22,737 nt of DNA from Chara braunii (GCA_003427395.1 BFEA01000057.1:293096-315832); one strand, 5' to 3'; counted from the first letter of the stretch, positions 1-9,675 are shown. The notes: generated by a model not told the origin, from the sequence alone. Made by a program: numbers and translations.

Positions 1-53
1 AAAAAAAAAAAAAAAACGCTCGCCACTTTTCTTTGGTAATGACACCGGTGCAC

Positions 54-190
54 TCTTTCGATTGTAACTTCTGTACCAGTGGTCTAAATTTATTGATCTT
101 TAGCTGGTTGGAAATCTCTCGACGAGCCGCTTCCAACAAGTTATAGATCGCTTAATTCTATGCAGTGGTTGAGGAGTTACCATCTTTCAA
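54..190. repeat. Imperfect foldback with ~55-60 nt arms
   Basis: The arms at about 54-113 and 131-190 are imperfect reverse complements, separated by a 17-nt loop. The best matched parts are 85-113 against 131-160, ending in GGTTGGAA facing TTCCAACA, and 65-80 against 164-180. Such a structure fits a small foldback/MITE-like element or a hairpin transcript. No flanking target-site duplication was identified. Confidence 0.55.
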
Positions 191-196
191 AGATCG

Positions 197-313
197 CGAT
201 TTTTTTTAAAGCTCCAAAATAACCACCCGCGCTCGTTTTTTCAACGAGCGCTATTACGCTAGGCGGTGGCTGATGCTGCGCCTTATCTCGTTGGAAGTGG
301 CTTTCAAAAATCT
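197..313. repeat. Second foldback with perfect 9-bp apical stem
   Basis: GCGCTCGTT (229-237) pairs perfectly with AACGAGCGC (243-251) over a 5-nt loop. Outer segments also pair imperfectly: CCACC (224-228) with GGTGG (264-268), and the T-rich start near 197-213 with GGCTTTCAAAAATC at the end. It follows directly after the foldback at 54-190, so the left edge of the window is a chain of hairpins. Confidence 0.5.
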
Positions 314-325
314 TTCCAGCAAGAC

Positions 326-374
326 CTCTTTTGCCAAATTTCACCCAGCGGGTGAAAAGTTATTGGCAAAAGAG
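326..374. repeat. Strong hairpin, 12 bp + 8 bp stems
   Basis: CTCTTTTGCCAA (326-337) pairs perfectly with TTGGCAAAAGAG (363-374). Inside it TTTCACCC (339-346) pairs with GGGTGAAA (350-357) over a 3-nt loop. The layout (outer TTGCCAA stem, inner run-of-C stem) resembles the hairpins at 1357-1404 and 1551-1595. Confidence 0.65.
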
Positions 375-654
375 TTTTTGCCCTCTACATCTCCTCTTTT
401 GACCCGTGGCCATCTCCAAAAGTGTCACGTGGCAGTTTTTTCTTGAAACCCCCCTCTGGCTAGGGGGCTGCACTACAGTGGAACTGGGTGGCTGATCAAG
501 ATCTCAACCAACCCCAGATAATGTGCAGCAGCAGTTCATCACCACCTTGAAGACCCCTTCTCCCAAGAGGTGTGTGAAGGCCAAGATCTTGTGGATCTTT
601 GTGAAGTTGTATGCTCTTGGTTACCCAAGAGTTGGGTATCACCTCTCTCATCCC

Positions 655-1300
655 TAATCCACTCTCCCACTCCCTTTTCCCTCTCTCCCCTTCATCATCT
701 GACCTTCTTTTTCTCTCACCACCACTCATCAATCACCTTTTCTCACTCCTCTCTTCACTTTTCTCATTTCTCTCCTCTTCTCCCCACTAATCTCTCATCC
801 CCTCCACTCTTTCTCCATCCACTACCATATTTTTACTCTCTCCTCTCCCAACCTCACTCTCCTTGCTTCTTTTCCCTGCTTCTCTCCTCTCCTTCCCCTT
901 AATCTTTCATACCCTTCCCTTTTCACTCATCTCTCACCATCTTTTTCTCTCCTCTCTCTCCACTTACCTTCTTTTACTAATCTCGCACTTTTTTCTTCAC
1001 CCTTTCTATAGCTTTCTCTCTCATTATCTCACCTTCCTCTCCTCCTTTCTTCCCCCAACTACAACCCCATCATCTCCCTCACCTACCACTTCAATCTTTT
1101 CTCGTTCCCACCTATTTTTCTCTTTTTTTCATCACTTTTTCATCCCCCCCCTCCCCCCCACTTCGATTTTTTCTGTTTTTCTTCTTTTCTCCTTCTTTTT
1201 TATTTAAATTTTCTCCGTTCCTCCAAAAATTCGAATTATCTTCTTCCCTACTTATTTTCTCATCTTTCTGATTTATTCTATTTTTCTTTATTTATTTTAA
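655..1300. repeat. Long pyrimidine-rich strand tract
   Basis: For about 650 bases the plus strand is nearly all C and T (TCTC, CCTT and CTTT runs) with very few G. Reading frames here translate to Ser/Phe/Leu/His/Pro-rich low complexity and are not taken as genes. A tract of this kind can form triplex (H-DNA) structures, but that is not shown here. Confidence 0.7.
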
Positions 1301-1312
1301 AAATTTGAATTT

Positions 1313-1613
1313 TTTTGCGGCACCCTAAAATCTGATTAGGACTTAGCCATTCTTGCTTTCGGCACACATTTTGACCCCGTGGGGGTAACGAAGTGCTGCC
1401 GAAATTTGTGAAAAATCCAAAAATTGGTTAGTTTCTCTTCACTCTTCTCCACCTCCTTATTTATTTATCTATTTATTTACTTATTTTTCTGAAAATTCTA
1501 ATTTGCGGCATTGTAAAAATTAGTCTGCTTCTCTTAGTCTCTCCTTTCTCTTTGCAAATTTTGACCCCCCGTTGGGGTAAGAAAATGTTGCCAAAATTTT
1601 CAAAAAAATAAAT
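1313..1613. repeat. Diverged tandem pair of hairpin-bearing repeats
   Basis: Copies at 1313-1428 and 1501-1613 share the order TTGCGGCA, a CTAAAAT/GTAAAAAT segment, then TTTTGACCCC, GGGGTAA and TGCCGAAA/TGCCAAAA, followed by an A-rich end. In copy 1 TTTCGGCA (1357-1364) pairs with TGCCGAAA (1397-1404), with an inner ACCCC/GGGGT stem. The copies are offset by about 188 bp. Confidence 0.55.
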
Positions 1614-1739
1614 AAGTCCTCTTCCCTCACTCTTTACATTTTATTTCTTTATTTATTTTTATTTCTTCTTTTATTTTATTTTTATCTCGAAATTTTATTG
1701 TTTATTTCATTTTCTTTCCCCCTCCCCTCCATATTATTT

Positions 1740-2060
1740 TTTTTCTTGATTAGGTCGTCGCTACCCTCCCCTAACCACCTAAACTCCGGTTAGGGTTTTC
1801 TTAGGGTTTTCTAGGGTTTAGGGTTCTCCTAACTCTCGCCCCCCTTCCTACTCTCCCGCCTCCTCCCGTCGGGCACCCTCGACCTGGACGGCTCCTTCCC
1901 CCTCGAGCGGTTCGGCGCCTTCGACTCACGCGCGACCCGCAAAATCCGAGGCGAGCCGACTCACACATACTCACTCCGCTCCCTCGGTCCCCTTCCTCTT
2001 ATCGGTGGGCCCCTTTCCCCACACACTCCTCTGAGGACTACCTCCATTCCCCTTCCGACC
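1740..2060 (+). promoter_or_regulatory. Probable untranslated leader before gag
   Basis: The composition changes here from AT-rich to GC-rich and CpG-containing, matching the gag ORF that follows. I see no recognisable primer-binding site (no match to the common initiator-Met complement TGGTATCAGAGC) and no LTR end, so the element boundary cannot be placed. Confidence 0.3.
1789..1826 (+). repeat. Degenerate telomere-type repeats (TTAGGGTTT)
   Basis: Four GGTTAGGG/TTAGGG/CTAGGG/TTTAGGG units in tandem resemble the plant telomere repeat TTTAGGG, equivalent to the telo-box AAACCCTAA on the other strand. The tract lies in the GC-rich leader about 235 bases before the gag start, so it may be a leader or promoter element of the retrotransposon. 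Confidence 0.55.
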
Positions 2061-4121
2061 ATGGAAGTGAGTTCATCCGAGGAGATCGCCGCGGTGCAGT
2101 CCACAGTCCACGTCAGCGCGCCGTCATCGGCTCATGATCAGGCCCATGCAGACACGATGGACCTTCATGCCATCCTTATAGCAATCCAGGCACAACTTAG
2201 TACGCTTGGACCGTTGCAAGCGCAAATCAATGAGCTAGCCCTCGACGTCAACCGCCTCAAGGGCTCCCCTCATCGCTCTCTCCACCGCTCTCACACCCCT
2301 TCCCCTACAGGCTCCGATTCCGGCTTCCTAGGACTCCAGAGACGGAGTCACCATGGTTCCCCCTCCTCTGCGGGCCAGGCCCAGCATTCCCCCTCAGCAG
2401 TGGTGAGTGTTGCTACCGCTCAGACCACCCCGTCCGTTGCGGCAGTTCTTCCGGCCACGGCCGCCCCTACCGTCTCTACTACTGCCGTAGGTGCTGCGGT
2501 CCAGGTACAGCCATCTGGCCGCGCAGTTTCATCGACCTACCTCGGTGTTGCTTCCCAGCTTCGTGCACCGGTCGCGGCAATACGGCTCCGCCCTCTTCTT
2601 CCTGCCTTCATCCCCCCACCCCCACAGCAGGGTACCGCCCAGACTGGGATTCCTCCTCCTACTGGGCGACCATCTCTGCCCCCTCCACCTCCGACCCCGC
2701 GCACCCAGCGAGTGACCACTTTACAGGCCACCATTGCGCAGGCTCAGGCGGAGATTCTCGCTCTGAGACAGCCTCACCCATCACAGGCTGCCCACCGTTC
2801 TTCCTCTACCACCCCTTCGGTCCCCATGATGCAGGCTCGTTTCCCTCGACCTGCTCCTCAGCCTCTTCACTCCTACCTAGCTATTCCGGGACCGCTGCTC
2901 GCGGCCGTTGCCTCCTCGTTTGCTGATCCAAGGCCCACAGCCTTCCCAGACCTTTGCCCTGCAGCGGCCTCGACTTACGCTGCCGCAGTGCACTCGCCTC
3001 GATCTCTCTCCCCCCGCCATCAGCACAGTGAACATCCTCCTGTGCGCACCACGGACATTCCCGAGTATGATGGCACATCCCGTGTCTCTCGCTGGTTGCA
3101 GATAGCAACGCGCACGCCCTCTATAACGACCACCCGTCAGGAGTTGTGGTGCGATGTGCTCGCAACCAAATTGCGAGGTAGCCCTTCCACTGCGTGGGAG
3201 GGTCATTATACCCAGCGCCTCCGCGTAGGTGAGGTCCCCACTTTCGCCGACTTTGCGGCTTTCCTTCAGGACCGTTTCGGCGCTCGTCATGACGCCACCG
3301 ACGCCTTAGACCGCGTCACCCAGACCAGATGGTCCGGATCCTCTGTACAGGACGACCTGGAGCGTCACATCCGGGTGTTTCAGGACGCTCGCCTTATTTG
3401 CGACGAGACGTTCCTACCGGAGGTCACACTCACCGACCGGTTCCTTGTCAGCCTGCCGACTGACTTCCGCCTAGAGCTATGGAGGCGATCATTCTCTTCC
3501 GTGGAGCAGGCATACGAGGCTGCACGTCAGTACCAGAGGATGTGCAGTCGCTTCTCCGTCGCTCCATCCTCTTCGCGGCCAGCCGCCACCTCCCAGTCTC
3601 GGGGTACCACCTGAGGCCGCTCCTCGTTTGCCGATCGTTTTCGTCGCCCGGCTCGACCTGGAGCGCCATTCGCTTGGCACTACAGTTCTCTCGAGTATGG
3701 AGACGACGCCTCAGCCGAGCTCGATCCTACCATTGGGGACGCCCCCGAGGACATCGAGCTTCGAGACGTCATCCAGTACCACTTGGATGACGACACTGTC
3801 CCAATGGCCGAGCGCCTGCAGATGGCCATGTCTGCCATGGGTCGTGCACGCAGTCGGGTTGCATAGGCTGGCGCCCGCACACCCACAGTTCCTCAGATAG
3901 ACATCCCGCAGGGTTTTGTCCCTCCTCGCAGAGCTCTATCCCCCGAGGAGCGTGCCGCCCTCGAGGCCCGACGAGGCAGCCTTCGTTGCCGCCAGGATGG
4001 ACACACCACACCGCCCTCGATCGGTACTACGCTGACATTTCTCGTCAGCACCGATCTTAGTCCCCCCCCGGCCCGGCCCGACCAGCCCCACCCAGCTAGC
4101 CACGGTGCAGTGTACCCCTGA
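2061..4121 (+). pseudogene. gag: Gag polyprotein of Ty3/gypsy element, interrupted
   Basis: Gag forms the virus-like particle and binds element RNA. The first open stretch encodes 517 residues from an ATG at 2061. Residues about 33-68 look like an amphipathic or coiled-coil helix (repeated Leu/Ile/Gln), and residues 70-330 are Pro/Ser/Thr/Ala-rich and disordered. Residues about 331-480 match the retrotransposon gag core, starting near IPEYDG and continuing through RWLQIA, FLQDRFG and a Tyr/Arg-rich end. TGA at 3612 stops this frame, but the same frame reads on 83 codons to TAG at 3864 and then to TGA at 4119. The last part has LSPEERAALEARRGSLRCR followed by QDGH, which occupies the place of a zinc knuckle; the first and last cysteines of CX2CX4HX4C are serines here. 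The pol frame lies at +1 and is open from 4036. Confidence 0.85.
4062..4069 (+). other. C8 run near the gag/pol frame change
   Basis: Gag runs in the frame whose codons start at positions divisible by 3, and pol is one base further. Both frames are open together only from 4036 to 4118, and this C8 run lies inside that window. One extra C would explain the shift; a programmed +1 shift or an assembly error are alternatives. Confidence 0.5.
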
Positions 4122-6352
4122 GGCCTCGCACGTAGCCGGCTTCCGGACCACCGAGTCGCGGTTTGCCCCTTTGGCTACCCTACCAGAGGACCCTCAGGAT
4201 ACGACAGACGCAGTTCTCTCTGCCCCGTCGTCTGTCGAGGTACTGTCTACCTCCCCGCAGACCGCCACATCTAGCGCTTCTCCCCCGAGACTTCCGACGC
4301 GTCGCGCTATTCGCACAGCCCGTTGTAGCACTCAGTTGGCGACTCGCGATGACGTTGTGTCATCTCTCCTGGACTTGAGCATTCTGCAGGCTCGTCAGGA
4401 GCGACTCAGGAGGCACGTCAACGTCCTGCGTCGTCTTCTCACTCTGCTCTCTGACCCTGATCGCACCCTACCCATCATCCCTATTCGCCTAGGGACATCT
4501 ACGAGGGTGTACCGCGCTTTATGGGACTCTGGCTCGCAGGGAGATTTCGTTCACCCTCGAGTGGTTGAGGAAGCTCGCCTAGCTACCTCTGGGTCTCAGT
4601 CTCCTATCTCCGTTACCCTCGGAGATAACAAGACGCAGCGCTTCTTCGATCAGACGGTCCCCGACCTCCACTTCTCCCTCACCCTCCAGCCATCGGATAG
4701 TACCCAGACGCCTAGGCGCTACCATTCCTCCGCATACTTCGACGTGTTGGAGACTGGGTACGACTTTATCCTTGGCAATCCCTGGTCTCGCCGGTTCCGC
4801 AGCACAGAGGCCGAATGGGCGACCGAGACACTCGTTCTCAAAACGAAGTGTGGTCAGACCCATCGCGTCCCGTTCATTGGAACCACAGGCGACACCCCAC
4901 CCGACCTACTTCCCCAGGACCCTCGTCCCTCAGGGTCCCACCCCAACATCGCGTTCACTTCCCCTCGTCAGTTTGTTCACTTCATACGACAGGAGGACGT
5001 CACGTTCTACTCAGTGAACGTCATGGATCTTCTTCGCTACGATCCACTCTGTCTCGAGGTTGAGCTCATCTCTCTGGAGTCCGATCCCCCTAACCCTCCT
5101 TCCATCTTCGCGGCTCCCATCTCTACATCCACTCGTCAGCCTGCGGATACCCCCTCCACGTCTCAGGCCCCTGCGCCGTCGACTGTCGAGTCCACACATA
5201 CGTCTCGTGCTGACGCAGACGCCGAGGAACTCACACGGTTCACGGCAGACTTAGAGTCGGCCCTTCGCGACCTGATTCGAGAGTACCGCGATGTCTTTCC
5301 CCCGTATTTCTCATATAGCGGAATTCCCCCGGAGCGTGGTGTTGAGCATTCTATCCAGCTCGTGCCTGACTATCGTGTTCACCATCAAGCACCGTACCGA
5401 CTCTCGATCCCAGAGGCGACGGAACTCAAGCGTCATCTTGAGGAGCTCCTTCGACTGGGTTTCATTAAACCCAGTAACTCCCCTTGGGATGCACCTGTCC
5501 TCTTTGCTCGCAAAGCGGACGAAACTCTCCGCCTCTGCATCGACTATCGCGGCCTTAACCGTTACACGGTTAAGAACAACTATCCCATGCCCCGCGCGGA
5601 TGAGCTGTTTGACCATCTGGCAGGCAACCGCTTCTTCACGAAGATCGATCTTCGTCGCGGTTACCACCAGATCCGCGTTGCCACAGAGGATCAGTCAAAA
5701 ACCGCCTTCCGATCACGCTTCGGCCACAACGAGTTCACCGTGATGCCATTCGGCCTCACCAATGCACCCGCCACCTTCCAGACGACGATGAACGATATCT
5801 TCAGGGACATCCTTGAAGAATACGTTCTCGTATACTTGGACGACATCCTGGTCTACAGTCGTACCTTAGAAGACCATCTCAGACACCTCCGCGATGTCCT
5901 ACAGCGCTTACGCAAGCATGGCCTCTATGCCAAGCTCAGTAAGTGCCGCTTTGCCCAGCGCAAAGTGAACTTCTTAGGACACCATGTGTCTGACCAGGGT
6001 CTCCACATGGACGACACGAAGATCACTGCTATTGCAGAGTGGCCCGTCCCCACATCTGCCAAGCAGCTTCGCAGTTTCCTAGGCCTCACCAGCTACTATA
6101 GTAATTTTATCCAGGGATACGCTAGGTATTCCTACGTCCTTACCTCTACCCTCCTCCGGAAGAACCCGTCGTGGTTTTGGACACCCCTGTGCGAGGACGC
6201 CTGCGCCCTCAAGAAGGTGGTGACCTGTGCGCCGGTTCTTCGCCTTCCCGATTTTGATCGTCCATTTATCGTCACCACCGATGCGTCAGATTTTGCAGTA
6301 GGAGCTGTCCTTTCTCAGGTGTTTCCCTCTCCTCTAGATTCACCTTACCCTT

Positions 6353-7864
6353 ATGTTCCTCCTTCCCCCCCCCCCTCCTGCTAACACTGTTTCTCGACTG
6401 ACACCTACGCTCTTACCACTTCCCTCAACTGACAGTCCTCCTCTTACTTACTCCCCGACCATCGCGGAGGATGGGACTGTCGAGGCTCGTGCTGGGGATT
6501 GCCCGATCGCTTTCTACTCCCGTCAACTACTACCTGCCGAGATAAACTATACTACCGATGAACGTGAGGTTCTCGCAGTAGTTTATGCTACTTGGCATTC
6601 GCGTCATTATCTGCACGGGGCGCCCTTCACGGTGCGCACGGACAACTCAGTTGTCCAGGCTTTCCTCACGAAGCCTAAGCTTTCCCCTCGACAGGCACGC
6701 TGGTGGCGTGACGTATCCGAGTTCAGTTTCACCACTCAGCCCATCAAGGGTGAAACGAACCGCGTCGCCGATGCCTTGTCCCGTCGTCCTGATCACAATC
6801 AGGAACCCATCCATCTTGCTGCCATCTCCATCACCACTGTTGATCAGTCGGTGATCGACGTGTATCGTACTCAGTACCTTCACTGCCCCGATTATCGCGT
6901 CATCCACGCGACACTGCGGAGTGGCAAGACCGTTCCTTCCTACTCCCTCGGGGAGAACGGCCTCGTCTATTGGCATGGCAGATCTGATCAGCTAGAACCA
7001 CATATCTGCGTTCCCTCCACCGGACAGCTCCGCGTCCAGGCTGTAGCAGAGTTCCATGACCAGGCAGCTGCCGGTCATATGGGTTTCCACAAGACGTTGG
7101 CTCGTGTTTGCCGCCTATACGTCTGGCCGAAGTCCAAGGACTTTGTCAAAGCGTACAGCCAGGAGTGTCCTACCTGCCAGGAGGATAACAGTGCGAACCA
7201 CCTTCCGTATGGGTTACATCAGCCCCTACCCATACCTGAAGGTCGTTGGAAGTCCATCTCGATGGATTTCATTGGTCCCCTCCGCCCACCCACAGAGCGC
7301 GGTCATGATGCTATCTTGGTCGTCGTCGATCGCTTCACGAAGCGTGCACGTTTTGTCTCATGCCGCTATCGCATTAGCGCTCATGAGGTCGCCGACATCG
7401 TCTTCGACCGAGTCGTGAGAGATCACGGCTTACCTCAGAGCATCATCTCCGACCGTGACCCGCGCTTTACCAGCACATTCTGGCGACGCCTACCCGAGGT
7501 GTACGGATCCCAGCTCCGTTTCTCATCGTCTTACCACCCTCAGACGGATGGTCAGACTGAGGTCACCAATAAAACTCTCGGTAATTTCCTCCGAAAGTTT
7601 ATTAGGGATGACCAGCAGTGGGACTTACACTTAGCCCACACGGAGATTGCGTACAACCACGCTGTTCCGCCAACCACGGGGAGGTCGCCATTCTATTGCG
7701 ACCTCGTCTACCACCCTCGCGTACCCGCGGATTTCCTACGACCATCGCGGTTGCGCCCAGACACTCGTTGCCCTGCGTTTGACGACTGGATCGCCCACAT
7801 GGTGGCGATTATGAAGCGCGCACACGAAAGTTTAGCCGACTCCCAGACTCGCATGGCCGCATGA
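6353..7864 (+). pseudogene. pol: Pol part 2: rest of RNase H and integrase
   Basis: The frame (503 residues to TGA 7862) starts inside the Pro-rich insert and resumes RNase H with IAFYSRQLLPAEINY. RNase H residues present are Glu (6566-6568, in EREVLAVVYA), Asp (6641-6643, in VRTDNS) and Asp (6770-6772, in VADALSRR). Integrase follows. Its HHCC zinc domain has His at 7055 and 7076 and Cys at 7166 and 7175 (CPTC). The catalytic core has Asp 7265 (MDFIGP), Asp 7451 (SDRDPRF) and Glu 7559 (QTDGQTEV); the last two are 35 residues apart, the classical DD35E spacing. The ATG at 6353 is probably not a true start, since this is the distal half of one polyprotein. Confidence 0.92.
6365..6374 (+). other. 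C10 run at the frame break in RNase H
   Basis: Pol part 1 and part 2 overlap by about 30 bases here, and both read proline codons through the C10 run. The downstream frame is again +1, the same direction of change as at the gag/pol junction. Confidence 0.6.
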
Positions 7865-8524
7865 GCGAACCGATCACGAATGGATCATCCATTCAAAGTC
7901 GGTGACGATGTGCTTGTCGACCCACACCACTTACAGTTCGAAGCAGATACGCTTCGCAAGTTCAGGCGTCGTTTCTTCGGTCCATGCTGCATCCTTTAGG
8001 CCGTCGGTTATGATACTGCCGCTAGTCCGGTCAGCTTCCGTGTGAAGCTACCTAATTACCTTCGACAGGCTCGCGTACACGATGTTTACCACGTCTCGTT
8101 GTTGTGTCCTTATCGCAGACCGTCCGAGCGCTTCACCGGACGCCCTTATGAACGCCCTCCACCTATCATGGTGGACGGTCACGAGGAGTTCGTTGTTTCC
8201 GACATCGTATCACGCCGAGTTACCGACGATACCCCTCCACGCATCGAGTACCTTGTGCGTTGGAAGGGCTACCCTGATGAGTAGGCTACTTGGGAGCCCC
8301 TCGAGCACTTGCACCACGCCAGGATGTTGGTGCGTGCATACGATCGTGCTCGTCGTCCTGAGATGGCTGCCCCTGCTCAGCCGACTGACCCTCTTCCTCC
8401 TCCTCCAGCTGAGGAGATTGTTGAGGACGAGCCCGCTCCCTCTGAGGCCGTTCCTCAGCCGCAGACTGTCGCCTCCGAGCGTCCACAGCGCACTCATCGT
8501 CGCCCTTCGCGTTACGATGACTGA
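7865..8524 (+). pseudogene. Integrase C-terminus (GPF module), chromodomain and acidic tail
   Basis: This is the same frame as the integrase ORF, beyond TGA 7862. It encodes FKVGDDVLVD and RRRFFGPCCIL, typical of the GPY/F module at the integrase C-terminus, then TAG 7997. PNYLRQARVHDVYHVSLLCPY follows in two stretches. The chromodomain starts near 8190 with YLVRWKGYPDE, hits TAG 8282, and continues ATWEPLEHL; the W-W/E aromatic positions that bind methyl-lysine in this family are present. A Pro/Glu-rich tail ends with RPQRTHRRPSRYDD at TGA 8522. Three stops in about 420 bases show that this copy cannot make full integrase without readthrough. Confidence 0.88.
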
Positions 8525-9504
8525 CACTCTTATCCTCTATCTTTCCCCTACTGACTCACACCATCAGGTACTCCATCATCAGCTTCTTCAGGATGTCAGC
8601 GTTTTGCAGCTCTGCTTCGACATCGACTCGACTGCTACTTCATCGACGTCATCGACCACTTCGACGACTTCAGCTACCTTATCGGCTTGAGCTACTTTGG
8701 ACGTGACTACTTCACGCCACCACCCTACCCTGTACTTCCCCTTGCATCTGTCGCATGATGATTCTCACTTAGCTGGGTCTCTTTGAGTTGGGCTCTCCCT
8801 TGGTATCGCATAGGCATTCGGACCGTAGCGTTATCTTGGCTTCCTTGCTCCCAGATCTAGCTCCCTCCTCCCCCTCCCCCAGTCGGTGAGTTGTGTGCAT
8901 GTTTCCCTCACCCACTGCCCTCATCACCCTAGTGCCGGCCCTTGCATGCCTTCAGTTAGGCATATCTCCACCCTATTCCAGGCTCCCCCTTTTTTCATGG
9001 TCGACCCTGCATGGTGTCATCCTTTTGTTGAGCATTACCCGCCCTGATGGTCTATCTGTTAGGGTCTTTGGTTTTGTTTCGCTACCACTCTCCCACCTTG
9101 AGCCTGATGACCTATCCCACCTTCACGTGTGACTGCCCTTAGGAGTTTCAATTCTTAGGCTGCATTCACCCCCTCTGAGACCATCCCACCCTTAGTGGTT
9201 CAGCAACATGACATTATTTTGTGCCATATTGCTCTTTTTCCTTTCAGCACTGAGGCAATTGCCTCCAGGACCTTAGGATTGTATATTGCTACATTTCACT
9301 TTTTGCTATTAGGTAGGATATGGATACCAAACATTTGCTTTTCTTTTGACATTATGTAGCTTAGGATGCATCGCATGGACTCCGCATGGAGCTTGCTCCG
9401 CATCCTAGATCTCAGCTTTCTTTATTGCAGAGTTCCACTGCTTTTGCGGATAGCGTGTTTATGGCTCTTGTGGTCCATTACAGGTCTGAGGATCGTGCAG
9501 CGGG
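8525..9504 (+). other. Non-coding 3' sequence after the retrotransposon ORFs
   Basis: There is no protein-like frame and no clear repeat. The sequence is T/C-rich with scattered short repeats (CCTTAGG-type words) and could be the element's 3' UTR. The frames present translate to Leu/Ser/Pro-rich low complexity. Confidence 0.4.
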
Positions 9505-9513
9505 CCTTCATCT

Positions 9514-9534
9514 GCCCTGGCCTACAGCCAGGGC
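9514..9534. repeat. Hairpin, 8-bp GC-rich stem
   Basis: GCCCTGGC (9514-9521) pairs with GCCAGGGC (9527-9534) over the 5-nt loop CTACA. It is the first of four hairpins in about 160 bases. Confidence 0.6.
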
Positions 9535-9555
9535 CTATTTGGCTATTTGCCAGTT

Positions 9556-9595
9556 CGGCCTGTGGGACCAGGCCGTGGCCTGACCCCACAGGCCG
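9556..9595. repeat. Symmetric 40-nt palindrome
   Basis: CGGCCTGTGGG (9556-9566) pairs with CCCACAGGCCG (9585-9595). Inside, CAGGCC (9569-9574) pairs with GGCCTG (9577-9582) over a 2-base centre, leaving an AC/AC internal loop on both sides. That is 17 of 19 possible pairs, enough for a cruciform or a very stable RNA hairpin. Confidence 0.75.
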
Positions 9596-9616
9596 TGTGA
9601 TGTTCCAGTCCTGCCC

Positions 9617-9675
9617 GGTACCACTGTCGGTACCAGGCCAGTCCAGTCAGTCAGTCCGCTGGGGGTATACCCCAG
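9617..9675. repeat. Two further hairpins (GGTACC pair; CTGGGG/CCCCAG)
   Basis: GGTACC occurs at 9617-9622 and 9629-9634 and can pair with itself. CTGGGG (9659-9664) pairs with CCCCAG (9670-9675) over GTATA. With the two hairpins before them they form a cluster in the presumed 3' non-coding part of the retrotransposon. Confidence 0.5.

Larger units (their letters stand above)
4036..6384 (+). pseudogene. pol: Pol part 1: aspartic protease, reverse transcriptase, start of RNase H
   Basis: Pol copies the element RNA to DNA. No ATG opens the frame; it is open from 4036 (a GTG lies at 4105) and was presumably reached from gag by a +1 shift. The retropepsin active site is DSG at 4525-4533, in the context ALWDSGSQGDFV. 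RT spans about 5395-5930 with IDYRGLN, a catalytic Asp in TKIDLRRGYHQIR, the MPFGLTNAPATFQ block and the catalytic YLDD at 5833-5844. A connection domain with FLGLTSYY follows. RNase H begins with TTDASDFAVGAVLSQ (first catalytic Asp at 6280-6282). The frame then enters a Pro/Ser/Tyr-rich stretch and ends at TAA 6382-6384, just after a C10 run. The rest of RNase H continues in the +1 frame, so the single enzyme is split between two frames. Confidence 0.92.
2061..8524 (+). mobile_element. Ty3/gypsy chromovirus retrotransposon, internal region, decayed
   Basis: The domain order gag - protease - reverse transcriptase - RNase H - integrase - chromodomain defines a Ty3/gypsy element of the chromovirus type. 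The chromodomain is the usual means by which such elements target heterochromatin. The body is interrupted by in-frame stops at 3612 (TGA), 3864 (TAG), 7862 (TGA), 7997 (TAG) and 8282 (TAG). It also has two +1 frame changes: one between 4036 and 4121, beside or at a C8 run, and one at or near a C10 run at 6365-6374. All DDE, YLDD, DSG and RNase H acidic residues looked for are present. No direct-repeat LTR pair was recognised; a G-rich run near 9971 is only a candidate polypurine tract. Confidence 0.95.

Noticed and set aside
496-1207. Open frames of 78-114 codons in the first 1.2 kb.
   Set aside because: They lie in or next to the pyrimidine-rich tract and translate to Ser/Phe/Leu/His low complexity.
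2491-7418. Other-frame and antisense ORFs inside the retrotransposon.
   Set aside because: They are shadows of the GC-rich gag-pol frames and have no independent motif.
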